A stretch of DNA of 64,000 nucleotides from NCBI GenBank assembly GCA_046329195.1, contig JAXLVB010000002.1, positions 806,001 through 870,000 of the forward strand, in the 5' to 3' direction. The position numbers were made by a program, and so were the translations under genes. Shown here in pieces: positions 52,821 through 60,814 of the stretch. Position 1 is the stretch's first letter, and each line of letters opens with the position of its first letter. This DNA is from JAXLVB01 sp046329195 (lineage in GTDB: Bacteria > Bacteroidota > Bacteroidia > Cytophagales > Spirosomataceae). The notes under the pieces are model-generated. The model ran no database searches. It saw only the letters and a list, made by a program, of their open reading frames with translations, and was not told the DNA's origin.

Positions 52821-54038
52821 ATGGGAAAAACAATAGCGTTGCCTACTTCTCAGGGATCTGCTGTCTCTTCATCCTTTTTATTGGACATTCCTGTCTATGT
52901 GTATGCCACTATCATCGCTTCTTGTTGTATCATTATTGGTATCTATTGGGACATATCTTGGCACAAAAGCATTGGGCGAGATGGTCTTTTATCCCCACCG
53001 CACGTGGTGGTTTATGTAGGAGCGGCTTTGGCAGGCTTATTTTCGGGCTACCAAGTCCTCAAAACCTCGTTTTGGGGAAGTACGACCGAACAAAGTGGCA
53101 TGGTGCACTTTTGGGGCATTTTTTATAGTTCGTTAGGCGCCTTGTTCTGTATTTGGGGTTCTATTGCCTGCCTCACCTCTGCCCCCTTTGACGACTGGTG
53201 GCACAACACTTATGGGCTTGATGTTCGTATTTTTTCGCCTCCACACACGTTGTTGGCATTGGGGATGATGAGCATACAGATTGGTGCTATGATGGCAAGC
53301 CTGGCTTTGCAAAACCGTGGTAGTGTCATGACGCATTTATCCATTGAGCTAAATGAGCGTCGTACTAAACGACTTCAATTCTTCTTTTTGCTGACGGCGA
53401 GTTTATGGCTCACCTTGGTTTGTGTGTTTCTTTCTGAGTTTTTAGCTGATTATAAATCTCACGCACCAATCTATTATCAAGTGGCGGCGGGTGTTTTTCC
53501 GCTGATATTCTTGGCTGTGGGTAAAGCCTCACCCGTCAAGTGGTCTCTGACCATCGTGAGTTTGGTCTATATGGGCTTAGTATTAGCCGAAAACTGGATT
53601 CTTCAATTATTTCCTGCTGAACCGCTGTTGGGCCCTGTTTTGTTCAAACTAACCCATTATCAACCGCTCGATTTTCCGCTTATGCTCATTATTCCTGCTG
53701 TTGCTTTTGACGTACTGCGTACTCGTATCCAAGACAAAAACCAGTGGCTTCAGGCGGTTCTCTACAGTTTATTATTTCTGCTTGTGTTCTTACCGATTCA
53801 ATGGAATTTAGGAGCTTTTATCTTGGAGTCGCCTCTGGCACGAAATTGGTTTTTTGGTGGTGACTCGTGGTATTTTGGAGCAGAACCCGATTGGGAATAC
53901 CGTCATAAATTTGCTCCTTGGAACGTGACAACATGGCCACAATTGGCACAAGGTTTATTGATTGCCTTCGTCATCGGCACTCTATCTGCTCGCCTTGGGT
54001 TGCGCTGGGGGCAGTGGATGAAGAAAATTCAACGATAA
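52821..54038 (+). CDS. Polytopic membrane protein with duplicated D-x3-H-x12/13-H metal motif (PmoC/AmoC-like)
   Basis: A 405-residue protein with about ten hydrophobic segments. The feature that stands out is WDISWHKSIGRDGLLSPPH: D44, H48 and H61 have the spacing D-x3-H-x12-H of the metal ligands in PmoC (D156, H160, H173 in Methylococcus, from memory), with the same WH....RD....P.H frame as AmoC. A near-copy follows at residues 124-142, DDWWHNTYGLDVRIFSPPH (D124, H128, H142; D-x3-H-x13-H). Each copy sits at the end of one helix and the start of the next. No family name is known to me. It precedes a gene with PmoB-like layout on the same strand. I infer a copper- or other metal-binding membrane protein; catalysis is unproven. 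A heme or non-catalytic role is possible. Confidence 0.7.
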   Translation: MGKTIALPTSQGSAVSSSFLLDIPVYVYATIIASCCIIIGIYWDISWHKSIGRDGLLSPPHVVVYVGAALAGLFSGYQVLKTSFWGSTTEQSGMVHFWGIFYSSLGALFCIWGSIACLTSAPFDDWWHNTYGLDVRIFSPPHTLLALGMMSIQIGAMMASLALQNRGSVMTHLSIELNERRTKRLQFFFLLTASLWLTLVCVFLSEFLADYKSHAPIYYQVAAGVFPLIFLAVGKASPVKWSLTIVSLVYMGLVLAENWILQLFPAEPLLGPVLFKLTHYQPLDFPLMLIIPAVAFDVLRTRIQDKNQWLQAVLYSLLFLLVFLPIQWNLGAFILESPLARNWFFGGDSWYFGAEPDWEYRHKFAPWNVTTWPQLAQGLLIAFVIGTLSARLGLRWGQWMKKIQR

Positions 54039-54144
54039 GTAAACTTTGAATTGTCATTCTTCCACCTTTACAAGTATCTATCAGTGAGTTAGGTAGTAAC
54101 CTTTTTCAACTATGTATATCATTTCTGTTTTCAAGTTGACTCCC

Positions 54145-55758
54145 ATGAAAGTTAGCTTTTTCGTCTTAACCTTATTTTGTGTATTCATTTCAACCTTTTC
54201 GCAAGCGCACATTGGAAGCGCTGGTGTTGCGTACGAAGGAAAAATCGGTCCTTATCAAGTACAAGTTTTCATTCAGCCTCCTGATGTGGTTCCGGGAACG
54301 GCCCGAGTGACTATTCTGACAGATGGAACTGACATTGAGGCCATTACGCTCACTCCTATTTATTTTTTTGCTGGTGATGAGGGTTCGCCACGAGCCGACT
54401 TGGCCCTACCTACCTTAGAAAAAGGCCAATATGAAGGAACGATTTGGTTTATGGAAACAGGCTCTGCCAGTGTACGAGTGCGTATCAAAGGAGGTAGGGG
54501 CACTGGGGAGGTGGCTGTTCCGGTAGGGGTAGTTTCGACAGCTAAACGGAGTATGCCCAATTCAACAAGTTGGCTCTTAATTGCTTGTGGATTATTATTG
54601 ATAGGGTTAATGATTACTATTATAGGAGCCAGCAATAGCGATAGCCTGATGCAATTGGGGCAGCACGATTCTGCTAAAACCAAACGAAGTCGTATTATTG
54701 GCTCAGTAATTGGTGCTTCTTTGTGCGGCCTGGTACTTTGGGGTGGCAATGCTTGGTGGAATAGCTGGGCCGACGATTATCGTCGGTTTATGTTCAAGCC
54801 CATTATGGGTTCTGCCTCTATTTCAATACAAGAGGGTCAACGAAAACTCACGTTACAGATTGATAGTACTACCGTAAAAAACCGATGGTTGAGTTACTTA
54901 ATTCCTGACCATGGCAAATTGATGCACCTATTTTTGGTACGCCAAGGTACTATGGATGTTTTCACCCATTTGCATCCTTCTCGTAAGGATACACTTCTAT
55001 TTGAAGCTATGCTTCCGTCCATCCCATCAGGCAAGTATTTGTTGTATGCCGATGTGGTACGTTATCACGGTTTTGCTTATACAATAACTGATACGGTTGA
55101 TATACCCGGAACCCCCAAGGTCAATGCAGCCACATTTAAGCCTATTACTACAGACTCGGAAGACACCTATGTGGTTACTAATCCATTAAATGGAGCCAAC
55201 CCATTGTTACAAGATGCTACCATTACTCAATGTGGCTCGCCAGGCATTCGCACAACTCTGCAAGATTGTTCTACCATTGTCTGGGAAGAGCAAACCCAAA
55301 AACCTTTACAAGCTGGCAAGTTTTATTCCCTGAAATTCAGTGTATTGAGTCCAGATAAAAAGCCAGCTCAGTTGCAGCCTTACCTCGGTATAATGGGGCA
55401 CGCTGCCATTATCAAAGACGACGGTTCGGTTTACATTCACTTGCACCCAACAGGTACGTTTTCGTCGGCCTCACAACAAGTTATCGAAAAGCGCATTGCT
55501 GATACTACCCAAAAGTTTATCACTCCGTCGGCTATTGTGTTCAAAGATAGTATTGACCGTTACCTTCAACAACTCCAACAATTACCCATCCCTCAGCGTG
55601 ACAGCCTGCTGGCAAGTACCATGAAGCATACCGTGGCACATCATGCTACCGTTTCGTTTCCATACGCCTTTCCTCAACCGGGTAACTACCGAATTTGGCT
55701 ACAAGTAAAGCGAAATGGCCGAATCCTAACAGGAGTTTTTGAGGCTAAGGTGTTGTAA
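54145..55758 (+). CDS. Membrane-anchored periplasmic protein with N-terminal His and HLHP motifs (PmoB-like layout)
   Basis: A 537-residue protein from ATG 54145; an upstream in-frame ATG (54112) would spoil the signal peptide. The signal ends SQA, so the mature protein would begin with H22, as in PmoB, CopC and LPMO histidine-brace proteins. A beta-rich domain (about 22-140) is followed by two membrane helices (about 143-163 and 184-206). The large periplasmic C-terminal half has PDHGKLMHLFLV (H256, H261), FTHLHPS (H275, H277) and a second set, GHAAII with SVYIHLHPTG. PmoB also has cupredoxin domain, two helices, cupredoxin domain, but its C-terminal part is shorter. It follows the PmoC-like gene by 106 bases. 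Cupredoxin or YtkA-like folds are plausible; not shown. Confidence 0.68.
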   Translation: MKVSFFVLTLFCVFISTFSQAHIGSAGVAYEGKIGPYQVQVFIQPPDVVPGTARVTILTDGTDIEAITLTPIYFFAGDEGSPRADLALPTLEKGQYEGTIWFMETGSASVRVRIKGGRGTGEVAVPVGVVSTAKRSMPNSTSWLLIACGLLLIGLMITIIGASNSDSLMQLGQHDSAKTKRSRIIGSVIGASLCGLVLWGGNAWWNSWADDYRRFMFKPIMGSASISIQEGQRKLTLQIDSTTVKNRWLSYLIPDHGKLMHLFLVRQGTMDVFTHLHPSRKDTLLFEAMLPSIPSGKYLLYADVVRYHGFAYTITDTVDIPGTPKVNAATFKPITTDSEDTYVVTNPLNGANPLLQDATITQCGSPGIRTTLQDCSTIVWEEQTQKPLQAGKFYSLKFSVLSPDKKPAQLQPYLGIMGHAAIIKDDGSVYIHLHPTGTFSSASQQVIEKRIADTTQKFITPSAIVFKDSIDRYLQQLQQLPIPQRDSLLASTMKHTVAHHATVSFPYAFPQPGNYRIWLQVKRNGRILTGVFEAKVL

Positions 55759-55796
55759 GTAAGTAACCAGAATCAAGGACTCTATTTAACAGAGCT

Positions 55797-55827
55797 ATAA
55801 ATAATTCATTGCAAATGAGTTATTTAT
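55797..55827 (+). terminator. AT-rich hairpin after the PmoB-like gene
   Basis: ATAAATAATTCATT (55797-55810) pairs with AATGAGTTATTTAT (55814-55827) with one G-U pair and a 3-base loop, 39 bases past the stop. T-rich sequence follows but no clean T run. The rest of the gap to the next gene is AT-rich with nothing else seen. Confidence 0.4.
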
Positions 55828-55943
55828 ACTGGTTTATTTATAGTAATTATTTCCTAAGTCTTATTTATATGATTCATTTACAGTCCTAAAAAAAATTATT
55901 AAATCATAACCTTACATTTACTTATAGTTTAGCCTTGTCATTT

Positions 55944-55951
55944 TATCTTTG
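55944..55951 (+). promoter_or_regulatory. -7 box for the T9SS nuclease gene
   Basis: TATCTTTG is a perfect TAnnTTTG match, 31-38 bases before the start codon at 55982. The -33 position is not a good TTTG. Confidence 0.42.
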
Positions 55952-55981
55952 TTAATTACTCCGTTTTAAACCAAAAAAATT

Positions 55982-58900
55982 ATGCACAAACTACTACGAT
56001 CTTATCTTCTATCAGCAAGCATGCTACTAATCACTATGGTGGCATTTTCACAACCATTGCTCACTGAAAACTTCAATTTTAGCGGTACACTCACCAGTAA
56101 TGGTTGGAGTGCCCACAGTGGATCAGGAACTAATGCTATTTCGTCAGGTGCGACAGGCCTTGAATATTCAGGTTATGGCGGTTCTGGTATTGGCAATGCA
56201 GCTTCCATGACCACCTCTGGTGAAGACGTTAACCGTTCCTTTACCGCTCAAACTTCTGGTTCTATTTATGCGGCATTTTTGATAAAAGTTTCAGCAGCTC
56301 AAAATGCTGGCGATTACTTTTTTCATTTAGGTGGTTCTACTCTTGGTACCAACTTTTATGGAAGAGTTTTTGTAAAAAATAGTGGCAGCAATTTTCAAAT
56401 GGGAGTTGCTATGACAACGGGTACAGTCAGTTATGGTTCTACGAATTTCAATTACAATCAAACCTATTTGGTGGTATTGAAATACACTATTGTATCAGGC
56501 ACAACCAATGACCAGGTAGCGATTTTTGTAAATCCAAATTTGTCTTCTGAACCAGGAAGTGCGGAAGCAACTGCCAATGCTACTGCGGCAGACCCTACCA
56601 ATATTGGTACAGTAGCACTTAGGCAAGGCACAGCTTCTAACTCAGCCACTCTACTTGTAGATGGTATCCGAATTGCTACCAGCTGGACAACCCTCATTGG
56701 CGGTACACCCGCTATCAACCTTTCGCCAGCCACTGTAACGGGCCTTTCGTATCAGCAAGGAGGAGGCCCATCCGTTGCCAGTACGGTATCGGTTAGTGGT
56801 TCGGTTTTGAATCCTCAATCTGGTTCAGTTTCAGTGGTTGCACCCAGCAATTTTGAGGTTTCGTCTGATAATTCGACATTTAATAATAACGCCTCTCTTA
56901 ATTATTCTAACGGAGCTTTTACCAGTAACCTATTTGTGCGTTTGAAGGCTGGGCTTGGTCCTGGTACTTACACTGGAACAGTTACCTTCAATGGTGGAAG
57001 TGCTACAGCCGAACTGCCAGTGAGCGGTTATTTAACTCTTCCTAATGTAGGCCCTTGTAATGGAGCCATTACGCCCATTGCCAATGCTCGCTCACTAAGC
57101 AACACAACCATCGTGACGATAGAAGGTAGAGTAACCGTTTCGACACAGTTTGGCGGCAAATTGATGTTTATTCAAGATGGCACAGGGGGAATTGCGTTAT
57201 TTTCAAACAATTCACCAGCTATTGGTACTGCTTTTAACGTGGGTGATTTAGTACAGGTGAGAGGTGCGATGGATACCTTTAATGGAAAGCGAGAAGTGGC
57301 AATTTCAGGTTCTGATGCCAATAACTGTCTGCAAAAAAAGGATAATACCAATATTACTCCCGTTCCGATTAGCATTACAGCAAGCCAAGCTGATTTGTTA
57401 GCTAATGAAGGTCGTTTGGTGTCAATTAGTGGCGTAACAATGACCAGTTGTCAAGATGTATTTTATGGTAGTACCAATTATACATTTTCGCAGAGTTCAA
57501 ACAATTCTGAACTAAGAATTGACCCTAATACTAATCTTTCTGGGTATCAGAAACCTTCAGGTAGTTTTACACTTACGGGCATTATTGATCGCTTCAATGC
57601 GTTGTTACAAGTAATGCCTCGTTATGTGGATGACGTTCCAGGCGTTACTACCCCGTCGTCAAGTGGTGCTGCTTGCGGGGGCTCGGCTTTTGCTCCCTCT
57701 AATTCGTCGTTAGATGTAGTAGCATGGAATGTAGAATGGCTCGGTCATCCAGCCAACGGTCCTTCGTCAAGCGGTGCTAACGATGCCACCCAGTTAGCCA
57801 ATGTCAAAACGATTTTAGGAGGTCTGAATGCCGATTTGATTTCGTTAGAAGAAGTCTGTGACCTAACTATGTTTAATAGTATAGTTACTTCATTAGGAAG
57901 CAATTATCGAGGCGAATGCTCACCGGCCGTGTCGGGGAGTGTACCAGATGCCAATCCGCAGCGTGTTTGCATCATCTACAATAGTTCGGTCATTACCAAA
58001 GTATCAAGTCAAGTTTTATTGAATGGTGCCACGTCATTGCCTGGATACCCAACCACGCCCTCACAATTTTGGGCATCTGGCCGAAAGCCGTTTTTATTTG
58101 TTGGAGATGCTACCATTGATGGCCAAACTCGACGCATCCATGTTGTTGCAGTTCATGCTAAATCTGGTGATGCAACCGATGATTACGCCCGTCGTCAGTA
58201 CGATGTTCAAGTCTTGTATGATACATTAAACACAAAATATCCAGATGCTAATATCATTTTCTTGGGTGACTTCAACGATGATTTAGATGCCTCTATTGCT
58301 GTTCCCAAGGTAAGTAGCTATCAGAATTTTGTCAATGATGCAGCACGTTACAATCCGTTGACTAAGGCTGCACTTAGTTTAAATGGTTGTGCCACAACCG
58401 CTACCTATTGCGATGCAATTGACCACATTGTGGTTTCAAACGAGTTTGCTCCCGCCTATATAGCAGGTACAGCTGCTTCCTTACGACCCAATCTGACCAA
58501 TTATAAAAATACCACTACAGACCATTTTCCGGTAGTAGCACGCTTCAACATTGCTAATGCCCTCAACTGCGTCTATAACACAGCTACGGCCTCTCAGATT
58601 AACACGAATCCTGTTTGTGCTGGCCAAACGCTTAACCTAAGTGTGACAACCATACCTACTTCTGCTATTTGGTCTGGCCCAAATGGCTTTACACAATCAG
58701 GGCTATCCGTTTCAGTTCCAACTATCAAAAGCGTCAATGCAGGCATTTACACCGTCTCTGCCTATAACCAAGGTTGTACTTCTACCATTACGGCAACAGT
58801 TTCTATTACCGTTCAGCATGAAGTACTTATTTCAAGTAACTCGCCTCTATGCCTTGGCTCAACGATTGCATTTGGTACCAATTATGGAAGCAACGGTAGT

Positions 58901-59815
58901 TACGTATGGGCAGGTCCTAATAGCTATTCTTCGACAAAAGCTTCGCCAACTATTCCGAACGCTACTTATGTCCGTGCTGGCAATTATTCAGTAACAGTAT
59001 CGGTTAGTAATTGTATCATGACAGCCACAAGTAATGTATCTGTAGTGCCTGTGATTGGGATTCAGAGCAACAGTCCCGTATGTACGGGTGGTACGCTTCA
59101 ATTGACTGCCTCTGGCGGAAGTACCTATCTGTGGCGTGGCCCATACAGTAATAATTTTAGCTCAACCCAACAATCCCCAAGTATTTCAGATGCTAATAGT
59201 TCACACGCTGGCACTTATACGGTTACCGTCACATACGCAAATGGTTGCTCCAACTCGGCAACTATCAATATAAAAGTAACTGCTCCTACGGTGGTTAAAG
59301 TCCTTAGCAATAGTCCTGTATGCTTTGGCGGCACCATTCAGCTAACAGCCTCCGCAACGGGTACTTATTCTTGGAGAGGTCCATATAACTTTAATTCGAC
59401 CTTAAAATCACCAAGTGTGACCGATGCGAATGTTTCAACCAAAGCAGGAAATTATTCTGTTACTGTCACCACTTTAGGAGGATGTATAAGTACCGGCAGT
59501 GTCTACGTGCGAGTTGTGAATTGTGCGGCTCGTTTAGCTAGCGAAGAAGCAACTGAGCCAAAGGTGGTGATGGCTCTTTCACCAAATCCGACAAACCGCA
59601 AAGTAAACGTAACCATTCAACTTAGTGATGCACAACCAGTAGAACTTCACCTGACTGATTTAACAGGCAGAACCTTAGACACATACCACCTTACAAACAC
59701 TGCCGCCGAACACCAAGTTACTATTGATTTGGAAGGAAAACGAACGGGATTGTACTTGTTGGTAGCTGTTACCAATAAAGAACGAGTAGTGAAAAAGGTT
59801 ATGAAAATTGAATAA
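55982..59815 (+). CDS. T9SS-exported multidomain endonuclease/exonuclease/phosphatase protein
   Basis: A 1277-residue secreted protein. A signal peptide (about 1-24, MVAFSQ) is followed by a beta-sandwich region (25-245), an Ig-like segment (about 245-350) and an OB-fold-like nuclease accessory domain (about 370-545). Residues about 578-850 form an EEP nuclease domain: AWNVEWLG, LEEVCD (metal glutamate), FLGDFNDDLD and DHFPVVARF (catalytic D-H). Four tandem Ig-like repeats of about 78 residues (from about 875) share SNSPVCxGGTxQLTA and WRGPY. The last 75 residues (LSPNPTNRKVNVTIQ ... KKVMKIE) are a type A T9SS sorting domain, so it is exported and attached or released at the surface. The likely role is extracellular DNA degradation; phosphoesterase activity is possible. 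Confidence 0.9.
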   Translation: MHKLLRSYLLSASMLLITMVAFSQPLLTENFNFSGTLTSNGWSAHSGSGTNAISSGATGLEYSGYGGSGIGNAASMTTSGEDVNRSFTAQTSGSIYAAFLIKVSAAQNAGDYFFHLGGSTLGTNFYGRVFVKNSGSNFQMGVAMTTGTVSYGSTNFNYNQTYLVVLKYTIVSGTTNDQVAIFVNPNLSSEPGSAEATANATAADPTNIGTVALRQGTASNSATLLVDGIRIATSWTTLIGGTPAINLSPATVTGLSYQQGGGPSVASTVSVSGSVLNPQSGSVSVVAPSNFEVSSDNSTFNNNASLNYSNGAFTSNLFVRLKAGLGPGTYTGTVTFNGGSATAELPVSGYLTLPNVGPCNGAITPIANARSLSNTTIVTIEGRVTVSTQFGGKLMFIQDGTGGIALFSNNSPAIGTAFNVGDLVQVRGAMDTFNGKREVAISGSDANNCLQKKDNTNITPVPISITASQADLLANEGRLVSISGVTMTSCQDVFYGSTNYTFSQSSNNSELRIDPNTNLSGYQKPSGSFTLTGIIDRFNALLQVMPRYVDDVPGVTTPSSSGAACGGSAFAPSNSSLDVVAWNVEWLGHPANGPSSSGANDATQLANVKTILGGLNADLISLEEVCDLTMFNSIVTSLGSNYRGECSPAVSGSVPDANPQRVCIIYNSSVITKVSSQVLLNGATSLPGYPTTPSQFWASGRKPFLFVGDATIDGQTRRIHVVAVHAKSGDATDDYARRQYDVQVLYDTLNTKYPDANIIFLGDFNDDLDASIAVPKVSSYQNFVNDAARYNPLTKAALSLNGCATTATYCDAIDHIVVSNEFAPAYIAGTAASLRPNLTNYKNTTTDHFPVVARFNIANALNCVYNTATASQINTNPVCAGQTLNLSVTTIPTSAIWSGPNGFTQSGLSVSVPTIKSVNAGIYTVSAYNQGCTSTITATVSITVQHEVLISSNSPLCLGSTIAFGTNYGSNGSYVWAGPNSYSSTKASPTIPNATYVRAGNYSVTVSVSNCIMTATSNVSVVPVIGIQSNSPVCTGGTLQLTASGGSTYLWRGPYSNNFSSTQQSPSISDANSSHAGTYTVTVTYANGCSNSATINIKVTAPTVVKVLSNSPVCFGGTIQLTASATGTYSWRGPYNFNSTLKSPSVTDANVSTKAGNYSVTVTTLGGCISTGSVYVRVVNCAARLASEEATEPKVVMALSPNPTNRKVNVTIQLSDAQPVELHLTDLTGRTLDTYHLTNTAAEHQVTIDLEGKRTGLYLLVAVTNKERVVKKVMKIE

Positions 59816-59830
59816 CGTAACCTGACATAC

Positions 59831-59880
59831 CAAAAAGAAACGAAAAAGTCGCCATTAGGCGACTTTTTCGTTTCTTTTTG
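59831..59880. terminator. Perfect 23-bp terminator hairpin
   Basis: The arms 59831-59853 and 59858-59880 are perfectly complementary over 23 bp around an ATTA loop; the core is GTCGCC/GGCGAC. A- and T-rich outer arms make it usable in both directions. The right arm also contains the TTTG of the next gene's promoter. Confidence 0.88.
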
Positions 59881-59906
59881 GTTAATTTAAACTCAACTTG
59901 TCTTTG
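59877..59906 (+). promoter_or_regulatory. Promoter of the IYD-like gene
   Basis: TTTG (59877-59880), 18-base spacer, then TGTCTTTG (59899-59906), one mismatch from TAnnTTTG. It overlaps the right arm of the upstream terminator, giving a tight terminator-promoter arrangement. Predicted leader is about 20 bases. Confidence 0.45.
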
Positions 59907-59931
59907 CACCAAAACGTGACTTTCTAAAATT

Positions 59932-60600
59932 ATGCCTCAAAAACTCATCAACGGCTATCCTTTCATCTCGTATCATCCACCGGTTATTTTGGAGGATGAG
60001 TTAGAAGAACGTGCCAAAACCTACTTCCATTGGCTAAATCAACGTCGAACGGTACGGGATTTTTCAGAAAAACCTATTCCGCAATCTGTCATTGAGCACC
60101 TTATCTTATCAGCATCAACAGCTCCTTCTGGAGCTAACAAACAACCGTGGACATTTTGTGCAGTTCAAGACGCTAGCATCAAACGACAAATCAGAGAAGC
60201 TGCCGAAAAAGAAGAGTTTGAAAGCTACACCCATCGCATGAGCCAAGAATGGTTAGATGATTTGAAACCTCTTCAAACCGACTGGCAAAAGTCATTTTTG
60301 GAAATAGCGCCGTGGCTGATTGTAGTGTTTGCTCAATCTACAGGACCTCACAAAGAAAAGCACTATTATGTTCAAGAATCGGTCGGATTGGCCTGCGGGT
60401 TCTTTCTAACAGCCATTCATCAGGCAGGTTTAGTAGCACTTACACATACACCCAGCCCCATGAATTTTTTAAAAAAAATCTTACAACGCCCCGACTACGA
60501 ACGTCCCTTTTTACTGATTCCGGTAGGATACCCTGCCGATGAAACATGGATTCCTGCCATTCAACGAAAATCATTACATGAAATCAGTTGCTTCTATTAA
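59932..60600 (+). CDS. Nitroreductase-fold flavoprotein related to iodotyrosine deiodinase
   Basis: A 222-residue FMN protein of the nitroreductase superfamily: RRTVRDFSEKPIP (phosphate and FMN-binding arginines), STAPSGANKQPWTF and the C-terminal LLIPVGYPADETWIPA. Three residues match the substrate-binding triad of iodotyrosine deiodinase, with its spacing: E95 and Y99 in EFESY and K120 in DWQKSF (mouse E153, Y157, K178, recalled from memory). The surrounding lid (THRMSQEWLDDLKPLQTDW) and LACGFFLTAIHQAGLVALTH also follow that enzyme. Such enzymes reductively remove iodide or other halides from halotyrosine using FMN; a bacterial homologue from Haliscomenobacter has been studied. Substrate here is inferred. 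It stands alone and lacks the membrane anchor of mammals. Confidence 0.88.
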   Translation: MPQKLINGYPFISYHPPVILEDELEERAKTYFHWLNQRRTVRDFSEKPIPQSVIEHLILSASTAPSGANKQPWTFCAVQDASIKRQIREAAEKEEFESYTHRMSQEWLDDLKPLQTDWQKSFLEIAPWLIVVFAQSTGPHKEKHYYVQESVGLACGFFLTAIHQAGLVALTHTPSPMNFLKKILQRPDYERPFLLIPVGYPADETWIPAIQRKSLHEISCFY

Positions 60601-60759
60601 ACTTAATTGGCTCAACACGGAAATTGTCAGTAAGGACACAGGCACCCCTTCCCACAGGAATCAACGAAGAAGTACTTAATAGTCAAGCCTTTCAATCTGA
60701 ATAAACATAGAGTTTGCCGATGCATTAACTTAATGTGCCACCTCAAAGAAGTCGCTATG
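60601..60759. other. Intergenic region before the carboxypeptidase-domain gene
   Basis: No gene, repeat or hairpin of note was found. The promoter of the next gene begins at its right end. Confidence 0.5.
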
Positions 60760-60789
60760 TTTGATTAAGGTTTCAAACCATTATCTTTG
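60760..60789 (+). promoter_or_regulatory. Consensus Bacteroidota promoter
   Basis: TTTG (60760-60763), an 18-base spacer, then TATCTTTG (60782-60789): a full match to TTTG-N18-TAnnTTTG. It is the clearest promoter in the window and gives a leader of about 20 bases to the start at 60815. Confidence 0.65.
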
Positions 60790-60814
60790 AGACGATAAGA
60801 CATCCATAGTTGAA

